Assembly (NCBI RefSeq): GCF_039944555.1
Contig: NZ_JBDUYN010000006.1
Span: forward strand, 62,001 to 126,000
DNA: 64,000 bases
Reading direction: 5' to 3'
Origin: Reichenbachiella sp039944555
Lineage (GTDB): Bacteria > Bacteroidota > Bacteroidia > Cytophagales > Cyclobacteriaceae
In this document: one piece after another, positions 45,601 through 53,094 of the stretch
Position numbering within the stretch: position 1 is the first letter of the stretch
Layout of the letters: the number at the start of each line of letters is the position of its first letter
The notes under the pieces: generated by a model
Seen by the model: the letters and a program-made list of their open reading frames with translations, nothing else
Databases searched by the model: none
Told to the model about the DNA's origin: nothing
Program-made: the position numbers and the translations under genes

Positions 45601-46480
45601 CTATTGGTACAAAGACGGCACGGTATCCATTTCAAGCTTATCAGGCAACACGCTTCTCGCCAGCCGAACCCTGGATGGGTGGACCTACGAGGAAAGAGAG
45701 ATCAGCAGAGCCTCAGATGGCGTAATTTATATCACCGGATCTGCCAGCATCGACGAACTGAAGCTCTATCCATCCGGAGCAGAAATGACTACCAGTATAG
45801 TCGATCCGATCTTTGGCACTGCGTCAGAGACCGACGTCAACAACAACACCATATTTTACACCTACGACGCAGCTGGCCGATTGTCCATGATTCGGGATCA
45901 AAACCTCGACGTGATCACCGCCAAACAATACCATATCGCACCGTTCTTTAACATTCTCACGACTTCAGCCAATTTCTCCTATGCTGCAGAAGATCAACGG
46001 ATCGCAGTGGTTTCCAATGAACGTTGGTCAGTGAGTGTTGATGGCAATCCGGGCTGGATATCTCTTTCAGAAAACACAGGCACCTTTAACTGTGACGTGA
46101 TCATAAGTACTGCGGTAAATAACGGCACCTCTACACGATCAGCTACAGTCAGGTTTACCTCAGCCAGCGGCCAGATACGCACACTCGCCGTCAATCAAGG
46201 ATTTTATAAGGGCAGCTTTTCCGTATCTCCAAGGTCTCTTTCTTTCACCGAAACACAAGAAACACATACGGTAGAAGTGCTGAGCAACACTGGTTGGACA
46301 GTCACATCGGACAACATAAGCCCACTTTACTTTTCGGAAACCGAAGGGCTCGGCAATGGAAATTTCGACGTCACGCTTGAGGCCAGATATGTCGGGCAAG
46401 GGCTAATCACCATCACATTCGACGATGGTTCTGATCTCACCATATTCGTAAATGCCAATGCCCCAGAGGGAGATGAATAA
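42680..46480 (+). CDS. RHS/SpvB-like secreted protein with two BACON domains
   Basis: About 1266 residues from the ATG at 42680 (ATG 42683 equally possible), followed by a Sec signal (ALVCTLISLLGVWTGQVWAQ). The N-terminal 300 residues (GAPQNFGINQIQTSENLSSG, VGLGWTLNAGGYIMRQ) match the SpvB/TcaB-like opening common to Bacteroidota RHS proteins. A long beta-rich region carries YD-type strands (one clear repeat: FYTYDAAGRLSMIRDQN near residue 1055). A Cys-rich insert lies near 895-935. The last 170 residues are two BACON-type Ig-like domains (each with W(S/T)V(S/T)-type strands and an NxG turn), known to bind glycans or proteins. The gene overlaps or abuts the next small gene. Likely the outer, adhesive half of a bipartite RHS particle. 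Confidence 0.85.
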   Translation: MMNYLKPIRKALVCTLISLLGVWTGQVWAQYDPEPGAPQNFGINQIQTSENLSSGILNINLPIENHLVPVSISYSTGGIRVKQEASEVGLGWTLNAGGYIMRQKRDKADDEENGFSGTNATGRLLEFPDYRPQPGNHAGSVGDYMDTRQEEHWDHEPDIFTYNFLGHSGSFAIRSDRTVIHLTPSNLKINVGYISASHTFTFHIADERGNEYYFNYRERIGISTNENFGTDSGGSNFFGLFVGAASGQVLPNNIEFPILKWHLSRVVDYSTQEEITFSYRALSSDAYTEYNHLNSRYYKENTSVLETVNQQILKVKRLPFLVSEISHKNTTIRFNYGEREDDYRAPKNKLESVEYLIGDQVKVAYNFNYGYMGSGQAARLTLRNVSKSGLDVLLYQFLYYGDAEGEPILPWHKSTKQDHWGFHNANSSGTLYEIMGAERNPSLTHAQANTLKSIYYTSGGYDEFEYELNTYMKNDVETEAGGLRIKNVYKNDGAGTRYLVKSYDYTEQVNGQSISSGKLFTEPVYSKSFTSKIYFEEKVLDDHREYAILPLADAMGRHICYGEVTTTDIDDGQITTKFHVFEDDQSKFGTGSLDLSGHKWYYKTNDLYDLSPRAINGSLPFGSKSFNGSFVGYPRKIEIFDQRGKQLNSQDFEYTLNKNTDYTRGFTSLMTGYYTNNSVSEKSYKTYSWGFYTLSLGYPQLEKKTTTIYDAEDITKSLTTVTEYSYHADHPLPIKTITYRSDEKNNARVQETSYLFESDSRAYYANLLTLPKTRTSKSSDEETGTALTTLSTGVTEYGTNALGKLVPVATKQYTGTATADLLVNDVSYLYDVGTGRAVGSKNNMTGLLTVTIPDDNGQYSLASVVDAEYAECAYTSFEGHDSGRWSYEGTASTPQCDQRYQDCLADNNDCIEEENDPPSQECLEACRQTKYECVAATQKSAYQVAGLFGNYAFDLNNGRITSPTIQGSKEFRLSYWYKDGTVSISSLSGNTLLASRTLDGWTYEEREISRASDGVIYITGSASIDELKLYPSGAEMTTSIVDPIFGTASETDVNNNTIFYTYDAAGRLSMIRDQNLDVITAKQYHIAPFFNILTTSANFSYAAEDQRIAVVSNERWSVSVDGNPGWISLSENTGTFNCDVIISTAVNNGTSTRSATVRFTSASGQIRTLAVNQGFYKGSFSVSPRSLSFTETQETHTVEVLSNTGWTVTSDNISPLYFSETEGLGNGNFDVTLEARYVGQGLITITFDDGSDLTIFVNANAPEGDE

Positions 46481-46499
46481 ATATAAAATAAACGATAAT

Positions 46500-46946
46500 A
46501 TGAAACTGTACACCTCCATTTCAGACCTGATCACACCCCATTGCGTGGCCTTGATAATATCAATTTTATTGATACAACCCTGTGTGACCGCAACAGCCCA
46601 AACACCTGCCTCTCCCATGACCTTGTCAATTTCGGAAGATAGTCTCTCATCAACCTATCAGGTAGAGATTCAATTGTACAAAGCGGCTTTGCAAACCCCA
46701 AAAAACATCCTACTGACCCTCAAGGAAGCTCATACCCGCACACTGGTGAAATCCTTGCTGATCCATCCAGATCATATTGCCGGTGTTAGAGAAGAAGCTA
46801 CCGGTGTATTGGCTCATAGTCAGTCCCATTTTCTGTTTACTATCGACAGCCTCTCCGCCGACACCTACCAGGTCAGGGTCGATGTCCTGGAAGCCAGCGA
46901 CCAGGTCATCTCCTTTGAGGAAATCATTCAATTATCAACCCTTTGA
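46500..46946 (+). CDS. Small secreted protein between the two RHS genes
   Basis: A 148-residue protein from the ATG at 46500, which precedes a Sec signal (about 1-34, ending TATAQ); an upstream ATG at 46473 is possible. The mature part is beta-rich (TLSISEDSLSSTYQVEIQLYK, HFLFTIDSLSADTYQVRVDVL). I know no family. It starts 20 bases after the first RHS gene and ends 14 bases before the start of the second, so the three are co-transcribed. It may be a linker, chaperone or structural subunit of the RHS complex. Other RHS loci place small immunity or adaptor genes in such positions, but nothing in the sequence shows which. Confidence 0.7.
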   Translation: MKLYTSISDLITPHCVALIISILLIQPCVTATAQTPASPMTLSISEDSLSSTYQVEIQLYKAALQTPKNILLTLKEAHTRTLVKSLLIHPDHIAGVREEATGVLAHSQSHFLFTIDSLSADTYQVRVDVLEASDQVISFEEIIQLSTL

Positions 46947-46960
46947 ACTCCAGGATAAAT

Positions 46961-49900
46961 ATGAACTTGTGCCAAACGTTTAAAGAATCAAGCCCTCTCC
47001 TATTGATGTTGAGCATCACTCTGACCGGTTTTGGGCAGTCACCCTCCCTCACAAAAAACCACGTGATCACCAAAACCGCCAGGATAGCCGGCATGAAAAC
47101 CGACGCTGCCCTGGATGGTAAATCAACCATAGAAGTATCTACAGCGGTGAGCTACTACGACAGGCTCAACCGTCCGGACCAAAGCATAGCGATAAGTGCC
47201 TCGCCTACAGGCAAAGACCTGGTATCATTTGATCGTTATAATGAATATGGCCAGCCTACCACCACTTACATGCCCTTTGCGGTCACCGGATCAGACGGGT
47301 CTTATCAGACTGACGCGCTCTCCGCCCAGACGACATTCTATTCATCAGCCGCCAACATCGGTCATGACACGGCCCCCTGGAGCCAGGTAGAATTGGAAAG
47401 GTCACCTTTCAAAAGAACGCTGGCGCAGGGAGGCACAGGGGCCAACTACCAGCTATCCGAAGGCTATAAAAGTCAGGCTCAATACACTTTCAACACTTCA
47501 GAAGACCTGGTTTTTGAATGGCTGCCCAATGAACAAGGAGATCTTTACCTCGCGTCAAATGCTTACCATCCTCCCCACGCCTTGCACAAACAAGTGACCA
47601 AAAGCCCGGAGTGGCAAAGCGGCACAGATCATACTTCAGAAACTTATACCAACTACCTGGGACAAAAGGTCCTGACCCGATACTACAACGGTACCGACCA
47701 GTTCGATACCTACTACGTATATGATGATCAGGGCCAACTGGTATATATCATTCCTCCTAAGGCCAGCCAATTGACCCGTCTCAGTGACTTTTCTGCAGTA
47801 GATCCGGACCATGTGTTCCATGCCTCACAGTCATTCCCCGACCACCTGCCTTTAGACGAAGTGTACTATAAGGCCGAAGGCGTATTGCTTACTTTCTCGC
47901 CCAGTCTGAATATCCTGCCCGGCTTTAAACTAAAGCCCTTCCCTGAGGGTACTACGATAAACGCCACCAACCCGGATTCAGACATGGCCAAACTCGTCTT
48001 TATCAATTCCTATGATCACAAAAATCGGCTGGTGAGTAAAAAAACACCCGGAGCAGAAGCGATCTACTATGTATATGATCAAAGTGGCCGACTGATCCTG
48101 AGCCAGGACGGCAACCAACGGAGCGCAAGCCAATGGACCTTTACCAAATACGACAACAAAGACCGGCCCGTACTCACTGGGATCCTGACCGACCATCGGG
48201 ACCGCGATGCCCTTCAAACCTTCGTCGAAGCCGAAATAGTAGTGGGCAAAAGATACGAAATCCGTGGATCGGATAAGCACGGCTACACCGATGCCATATG
48301 GCCCAAGGGGATAGCGGACGACGACTACCTAGTGGTCAGCTACTACGACGACTATGATTTTATGGATGGCCATTGGGCTGGCTTTGCCTATGACCAGGCT
48401 AATGCGGTCAATAATGACCCTTGCCGACGCTATCCCAGAGGCCTGGAAACCGGAGGCAAGGTCCGTGTACTCGGCACTGACCAATGGCTCCGATCGGTAA
48501 AATATTACGATAACGACCTCCAGCTGATACAAGGTCTGTCCGATCATCACCGGGGCCTCAAAGAGCGGGTATATACGCAATACAGCTGGCGCGGCGAAGT
48601 GATAAAGACCCGCTTCGAACACGAGCTGTCGGCCAACAAAACGATAAGCATCGAAGAGCGGTTCGTCTACGACCATGCCGGCAGACTGACCGAACAATAC
48701 CACAGCACGGACAACGAACCCGAAGTGCTGATCGCCCAGTACCAATACAACGAACTTGGCGAACTGATCGAAAAAAACCTGCACAAGCTGGACGATGGCA
48801 CCTTTGTACAATCGGTAGACTACCGCTACAACATCCGCGGGCAACTCACCCACATCAACTCCTCCGACCGTACTCCCCTCTCGGGAGAAACAGACGACCA
48901 TCCTGATCGCTTTGGTATGCAGCTGTATTATGACAGTGCTCCGTCCGGACTGTCCTTTGCAACCCGGACCAACGGCCACCTGGCCGGCACCACCTGGGGA
49001 CATGCAGACATGACCGGCGCCGATCAGCGCTCTTATGGCTATGCGTACGATGCAGTGTACCGATTGACCGGGGCTACTTACAAAGAAAAGAAAAACGATA
49101 GCTGGAGCACACGGACCAACCACCACAACGTAAGCGGTATCTCCTACGACCTCAACGGCAATATCCTGAGCCTGAAAAGAAACCATACCAACATCCTGAT
49201 AGACGACCTGGACTACAACTATGACGGCAACCGACTAGTGAGCCTGGATGACCTGACCAACCTGGACGAAGGCTTCAAAGACGGGGCTGAGCAGGCCATC
49301 GAGTACACCTACGATACCAACGGCAACCTCACCGGCGATGCCAATAAACTGATCACGAGTACGACCTATAATATCCTCAACAAGCCCGGGACCATTACCT
49401 TCACGAATGGCGACCACATCGACTATACCTACGATGCAGCTGGCACACGGCTGCGTATGTCCGTGACCACCGGAGGTACCACCTACGTGACCGACTACAG
49501 CAGTGGGCTGATCTTCGAAGAAGACGAACTGACGCACATCTCTATGCCGCAGGGTCGGGTCGTAGTAGAAAAAGTAGCCAATGACTACAACTACGACTAC
49601 CAATACCACCTGAGCGATCACCTGGGCAACATCCGCTCTACCGTGGCGCCTGAAACCCGGGTATACCTGGCCACCATGGAATCCGACGAGGCCATATCCG
49701 AAGAAACCCAGTTCCTTCATATTGCTGAGACCCGGCAATTGGACGGAGCCAATGCCAGGAGCGGCAACGAAAGTGCCCGCCTCAACCCCAGTGAAGGCCG
49801 GATCATCGGCCCAGCGAAAGCTTTGAAAGTATATGCCGGAGATGTAGTAGATCTGGAAGTGTTTGCCAGGTATTTAGATACAGACGGAGCTGTGCAGGCC

Positions 49901-51502
49901 AATTCCAGTCTACTGATCTTCGACATTGTCGCCTCAGCCTATGGACTAAGCGCCAGCAGCGAGGCCTACAATGCCCTGTCCGGGACCCTGAGTGGTGCTT
50001 CATTTCTGGCCCAAAGCCCGGGCGATGTACCCGCTGCTTATCTCAACTACATCTTTTATGACCAAAACTATGAAAACCCGCTAATGGGTCATTTACAGAT
50101 CAGTGACGGTGCCGAAAATGCCTTCGAAGAGCTTACCCTTAGCTATACCGCCCCTACAGAAGGCTATTTATACACTTATGTGAGCAATGAATCATCCCTG
50201 GATGTTAATGTTTACTTCGACGACTTCAAAGTTTCCCATACCTCGGCAGCCTATGTGCATCAGGCCGACGACTACTACCCTTTCGGTTTGCCGATTAGTG
50301 GTAACAAATACGAAGATTTAGGCAACAAGGAAAACAGGTTCCTCTACCAGGGCAAGGAGTGGCAGACGGCTTTAGCACTTAATCTCTACGACTTCCACGC
50401 CAGACAGTATGATCCGGCGACAGGACGCTTTTTGAGTAATGACCCGAGGGATCAGTTTGCGAGTGGGTATACAGGGATGGGGAACAATCCGATCATTGGA
50501 GTTGATCCTGACGGGCAATGGGTACATATCCTGGTGGGTGCGATCGTAGGGGCTGTCGGTAATACCATAGTTAACTGGGACAACATAGACAATGCCTGGG
50601 ACTTGTTTACAACTTGGGAGAAAGGTGCTTTCGTTGGAGCGGCGGCAGCCTTTACAGGTGGAGCGGCAAATGCAGCCGTCACAGGCGGGACAGCAATCTC
50701 AGGGGGAACCGTGATGGCTAGTGGAGCGGCAGCTACAACATCATTTGGAGCAGGTGTTGCGGCAGGAGCTGCTGGAGGTTTTGCTGGAGGATCAGGAAAC
50801 GCCTGGACGAATGGAGCCAATTTTAGAGATGGGTTATCTGCTGGTGCAAAAGGTGCAGTTTATGGAGGTGTTTCTGCAGGATTGGCAAGAGGAATTCCAG
50901 GTTTTAGTGGCGTAAAAGGAGGTTCTTTGGCTAATATAGGTGCTGAATTAGGTCATCATACACTTCAATATGGTATTTCAGGTGCAGTTATTGGAGGAGT
51001 AGACGCTGCTATTCATAGACGAAATATAATGGACGGGATAGTTAGAGGAGCAAAGACAGGGGCAATGGTAGGTGCTGGAATGGGTGCCCTGAAAATTGCT
51101 GCATATGGGCCAGCTTACGTTCCCGAAAAGAGTTATGGGAATTTTTTCAAGCATAATGGTCCAGTTTATCGGAAGGGTACATTTATTTCAAGAGCATTAT
51201 CAGGAGAGGGTAGTGGTGTTGCACTCGGAAGAAACCTTGTAACTCATGAATTCAAAGAGGGATTTTCCTTATTTGGAAAAGAAGTAGACATTGCTCGTGC
51301 AAATGATTTTTTGCGAGCTCATGAAACTGCACATTTTATTCAACTAAGAAATCATGGGTATATAAATTTTTATGGAAGAACAATAAGAGAGTATATGAGG
51401 TACGGACTTTCACAAGTATATAATACATCAGGAACTTTAGAGTATCAAGCTGATCAATATGCATTTGGAATGTTTGGAAGACAATTTATACCGCTAAGAT
51501 AG
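46961..51502 (+). CDS. RHS-core polymorphic toxin with C-terminal metallopeptidase-like tip
   Basis: A 1513-residue protein from the ATG at 46961 (a TTG at 46943 would overlap the previous gene); Sec signal to about residue 27. A DUF6443-like N-terminus is followed by many YD repeats (YYVYDQSGRLILSQDGN, YQYNELGELIEKNLHK, YTYDTNGNLTGD, IDYTYDAAGTRLRMS). The RHS-associated core is YYPFGLPISGN, NRFLYQGKEWQ, FHARQYDPATGRFLSNDP and NNPIIGVDPDGQW (about 1105-1182). Beyond the DPDG-type boundary come a Gly/Ala-rich pre-toxin region (about 1190-1385) and a tip of about 120 residues. The tip has HETAH (1454-1458) and LEYQADQYAF (Glu1494, Asp1498), a gluzincin-like zinc site. Composition drops sharply at the tip. 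The tip is probably a protease toxin released by the RHS shell; its target is unknown. Confidence 0.88.
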   Translation: MNLCQTFKESSPLLLMLSITLTGFGQSPSLTKNHVITKTARIAGMKTDAALDGKSTIEVSTAVSYYDRLNRPDQSIAISASPTGKDLVSFDRYNEYGQPTTTYMPFAVTGSDGSYQTDALSAQTTFYSSAANIGHDTAPWSQVELERSPFKRTLAQGGTGANYQLSEGYKSQAQYTFNTSEDLVFEWLPNEQGDLYLASNAYHPPHALHKQVTKSPEWQSGTDHTSETYTNYLGQKVLTRYYNGTDQFDTYYVYDDQGQLVYIIPPKASQLTRLSDFSAVDPDHVFHASQSFPDHLPLDEVYYKAEGVLLTFSPSLNILPGFKLKPFPEGTTINATNPDSDMAKLVFINSYDHKNRLVSKKTPGAEAIYYVYDQSGRLILSQDGNQRSASQWTFTKYDNKDRPVLTGILTDHRDRDALQTFVEAEIVVGKRYEIRGSDKHGYTDAIWPKGIADDDYLVVSYYDDYDFMDGHWAGFAYDQANAVNNDPCRRYPRGLETGGKVRVLGTDQWLRSVKYYDNDLQLIQGLSDHHRGLKERVYTQYSWRGEVIKTRFEHELSANKTISIEERFVYDHAGRLTEQYHSTDNEPEVLIAQYQYNELGELIEKNLHKLDDGTFVQSVDYRYNIRGQLTHINSSDRTPLSGETDDHPDRFGMQLYYDSAPSGLSFATRTNGHLAGTTWGHADMTGADQRSYGYAYDAVYRLTGATYKEKKNDSWSTRTNHHNVSGISYDLNGNILSLKRNHTNILIDDLDYNYDGNRLVSLDDLTNLDEGFKDGAEQAIEYTYDTNGNLTGDANKLITSTTYNILNKPGTITFTNGDHIDYTYDAAGTRLRMSVTTGGTTYVTDYSSGLIFEEDELTHISMPQGRVVVEKVANDYNYDYQYHLSDHLGNIRSTVAPETRVYLATMESDEAISEETQFLHIAETRQLDGANARSGNESARLNPSEGRIIGPAKALKVYAGDVVDLEVFARYLDTDGAVQANSSLLIFDIVASAYGLSASSEAYNALSGTLSGASFLAQSPGDVPAAYLNYIFYDQNYENPLMGHLQISDGAENAFEELTLSYTAPTEGYLYTYVSNESSLDVNVYFDDFKVSHTSAAYVHQADDYYPFGLPISGNKYEDLGNKENRFLYQGKEWQTALALNLYDFHARQYDPATGRFLSNDPRDQFASGYTGMGNNPIIGVDPDGQWVHILVGAIVGAVGNTIVNWDNIDNAWDLFTTWEKGAFVGAAAAFTGGAANAAVTGGTAISGGTVMASGAAATTSFGAGVAAGAAGGFAGGSGNAWTNGANFRDGLSAGAKGAVYGGVSAGLARGIPGFSGVKGGSLANIGAELGHHTLQYGISGAVIGGVDAAIHRRNIMDGIVRGAKTGAMVGAGMGALKIAAYGPAYVPEKSYGNFFKHNGPVYRKGTFISRALSGEGSGVALGRNLVTHEFKEGFSLFGKEVDIARANDFLRAHETAHFIQLRNHGYINFYGRTIREYMRYGLSQVYNTSGTLEYQADQYAFGMFGRQFIPLR

Positions 51503-51506
51503 TATT

Positions 51507-51932
51507 ATGAAAGTATTTGTATTCATTAGTTTGATAACCCCTATTTTTTTCGGCTGTACAGTTCCAGTCAATTATTACATTAGAAATTTAACAGATGAGC
51601 CTGTTAAAATCTCTTTAATAAAAGATGGAAGTTACGATATTGATAAATTTGAATTTAAATATATAAATAGAGAATTGCCGATAAAGTTTGATACGTATGA
51701 AAATTTAATAGAGACATTAAAACAGGAACCCAAGAATAATCAAGTGAATTTAACAATCTTACCACATTCCACATATCACTTAGGTTTTGGTTCCAATTTT
51801 AAGCAGATATTTAATAAGGCGATTATTTATAGGCGTGCAGGACCTAAAGATATTCAATTGACTGGCACGGAAGATTTGCAAGTACACAAAAGCTTTATCT
51901 CGAAGTATGCAGTTTGGTTTGACATAAAATAG
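51507..51932 (+). CDS. AT-rich lipoprotein, candidate immunity protein
   Basis: A 141-residue protein with lipoprotein signal ending at Cys17 (IFFGC). The mature sequence has no family I know; it looks like a small beta-rich domain (VNYYIRNLTDEPVKISLIKD, NQVNLTILPHSTYHLGFGSN). The start lies 4 bases after the stop of the RHS toxin gene, and the gene shares the low-GC character of the toxin tip rather than the RHS body. By analogy with other polymorphic-toxin loci, a small gene right after the toxin tip is often its immunity factor; here the lipid anchor would place it in the periplasm, where a periplasm-acting protease would need blocking. This is inference. Confidence 0.65.
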   Translation: MKVFVFISLITPIFFGCTVPVNYYIRNLTDEPVKISLIKDGSYDIDKFEFKYINRELPIKFDTYENLIETLKQEPKNNQVNLTILPHSTYHLGFGSNFKQIFNKAIIYRRAGPKDIQLTGTEDLQVHKSFISKYAVWFDIK

Positions 51933-51995
51933 ATCTGATTCAATCGGGCGCGTTTAGCCCTCCCTCTGGGTGAAGAATAAAATAAAAAGCAGTTA

Positions 51996-52022
51996 CCAGG
52001 TGTAGATTGCATCTACACTTGG
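51996..52022 (+). other. Strong short hairpin after the candidate immunity gene
   Basis: A 12-base-pair stem (51996-52007 with 52011-52022, one G-T pair) and a 3-base loop, 64 bases beyond the stop. There is no T tract directly after it. Could be an mRNA 3' stabiliser. Confidence 0.6.
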
Positions 52023-52037
52023 ATATTAAGGAATAGG

Positions 52038-52072
52038 AATCCCATTGTCTTTAGAGTCGGTGGGATTTTTTT
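52038..52072 (+). terminator. Terminator closing the RHS locus
   Basis: Seven-base arms 52038-52044 and 52061-52067 with a 16-base loop, followed by a seven-T run. It lies 106 bases beyond the last RHS-locus gene and is preceded by a second, stronger hairpin. Confidence 0.6.
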
Positions 52073-52178
52073 ATTGCATAAAGAGTAGGCAAAGCCAGTT
52101 TTTGATCTCTTGCCAGTGGGCTAAGCTCATTTTGAATAATAAGTATTCAATGGATGCGTAATTTCAAACAACAGAACA

Positions 52179-52628
52179 TTAATCCATCAACCGATGATCA
52201 AACATAATAGGCCTGGCATCCACTACTTTCAAATGACGAAAGTCGTCATGAAGTGGATTCAATAGGTAATTGAATTCACTGGGAATAATTGCACTGGGCA
52301 CTTTTAGACAAGCTCCTCCTCCTTTTAAAAAATCATTCCCCATTTCAATTGTGGCCAGTGTATACGGATAAGCATTCCATTGATCCGGAAGAACCTGTAA
52401 AGTTTCAATCACCGTCTCTTTGGGTAATTCCAGCTCTACACAATAAAAACTTCTACCGAGCAACTTGGAAGATAAGTTGGCCATAATTTCAAGCATGGCA
52501 AGTGAGAGACTTTCAGAGGTATAAATCATTCTTTGCCCCTTCGCATTCCATCTGCCTCCGTAGAGCATTGCTCCTGTTCCTGACAAATCATTGATGTAAG
52601 GTTTAGTTGTGATCCGATAGAGTATCAT
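52179..52628 (-). CDS. RES-domain toxin of an Xre-RES toxin-antitoxin pair
   Basis: A 149-residue RES-domain protein. The family pattern is visible: MILYRIT at the start, GGRWNAKG (Arg26), MIYTSESLSLAMLE (Tyr36, Glu47 region) and KVPSAIIPSEFNYLLNP (Ser112). Characterised RES toxins degrade NAD+ or ADP-ribosylate targets, stopping growth. It overlaps the upstream Xre gene by 4 bases (ATGA), the usual antitoxin-first order on one transcript. It lies just after the RHS locus on the opposite strand, in the accessory region. Confidence 0.93.
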   Translation of the reverse strand: MILYRITTKPYINDLSGTGAMLYGGRWNAKGQRMIYTSESLSLAMLEIMANLSSKLLGRSFYCVELELPKETVIETLQVLPDQWNAYPYTLATIEMGNDFLKGGGACLKVPSAIIPSEFNYLLNPLHDDFRHLKVVDARPIMFDHRLMD

Positions 52629-53029
52629 GAATACACACCGTGCTCTATCCTCCCAAGAAGGTCGTGAATGATGGACAACCCGGTACCATTGTCCATAAAA
52701 TCCATAGGTCTTTTATTGGCGAGGGAGAGTAGCTCCGTCTGCAACCATGATTTGAACGCGTCCATATTGCCTAAAACCTCTGCACCATGTTGAAATAGAG
52801 CAGCAATCTGAAGTACGCGATCACTCACCGTGGCACTGATAAGCTCTTCCTCTTTAATCTTTTCTAGGGTACGTTTGCTCACAGGCAAAAATTCTGAAAA
52901 TTCGGTAAGGTTCATCCCGGTCATTGCTACTATGTCCAGAAAATCCAACTTACTTATCCCCTCATGTGCTTTTTGGTATCGTGCTGCAGGCTCACTAACA
53001 ATGGACAGTATTTCTTCCTTTTTTTTCAC
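52625..53029 (-). CDS. Xre/MbcA/ParS-type antitoxin
   Basis: A 134-residue antitoxin. The N-terminal part has a helix-turn-helix (IVAMTGMNLTEFSEFLPVSKRTLEKI). The C-terminal 55 residues are the toxin-binding DUF2384 domain (RVLQIAALFQHGAEVLGN, FKSWLQTELLSLANKRPMDFM, GLSIIHDLLGRIEHGVY). It binds and neutralises the RES toxin and usually represses its own promoter. The start is GTG at 53029; a -7 element 5 bases upstream means the transcript would begin at or beside the start codon. Confidence 0.92.
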   Translation of the reverse strand: MKKKEEILSIVSEPAARYQKAHEGISKLDFLDIVAMTGMNLTEFSEFLPVSKRTLEKIKEEELISATVSDRVLQIAALFQHGAEVLGNMDAFKSWLQTELLSLANKRPMDFMDNGTGLSIIHDLLGRIEHGVYS

Positions 53030-53033
53030 AATT

Positions 53034-53067
53034 CAAATGTACGAAATATTTCGCTAAAATTAGCGAA
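53034..53067 (-). promoter_or_regulatory. Promoter and overlapping operator palindromes of the Xre-RES pair
   Basis: On the minus strand TACATTTG (53041-53034) is a full TAnnTTTG match. Directly upstream lie two overlapping palindromes: CGAAATATTTCG (53042-53053, perfect 12 bp) and TTCGCTAA-AA-TTAGCGAA (53050-53067, 8-base arms). They share the TTCG unit. Placement over the promoter fits autorepression by the Xre antitoxin. Confidence 0.65.
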
Positions 53068-53094
53068 TAAATTCTCATTTCTTTTAAAAGTTAA

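Noticed and set aside
48329..49186. Minus-strand open frame of 285 codons inside the RHS toxin gene
   Set aside because: Antisense shadow of YD repeats; no start context, signal or domain.
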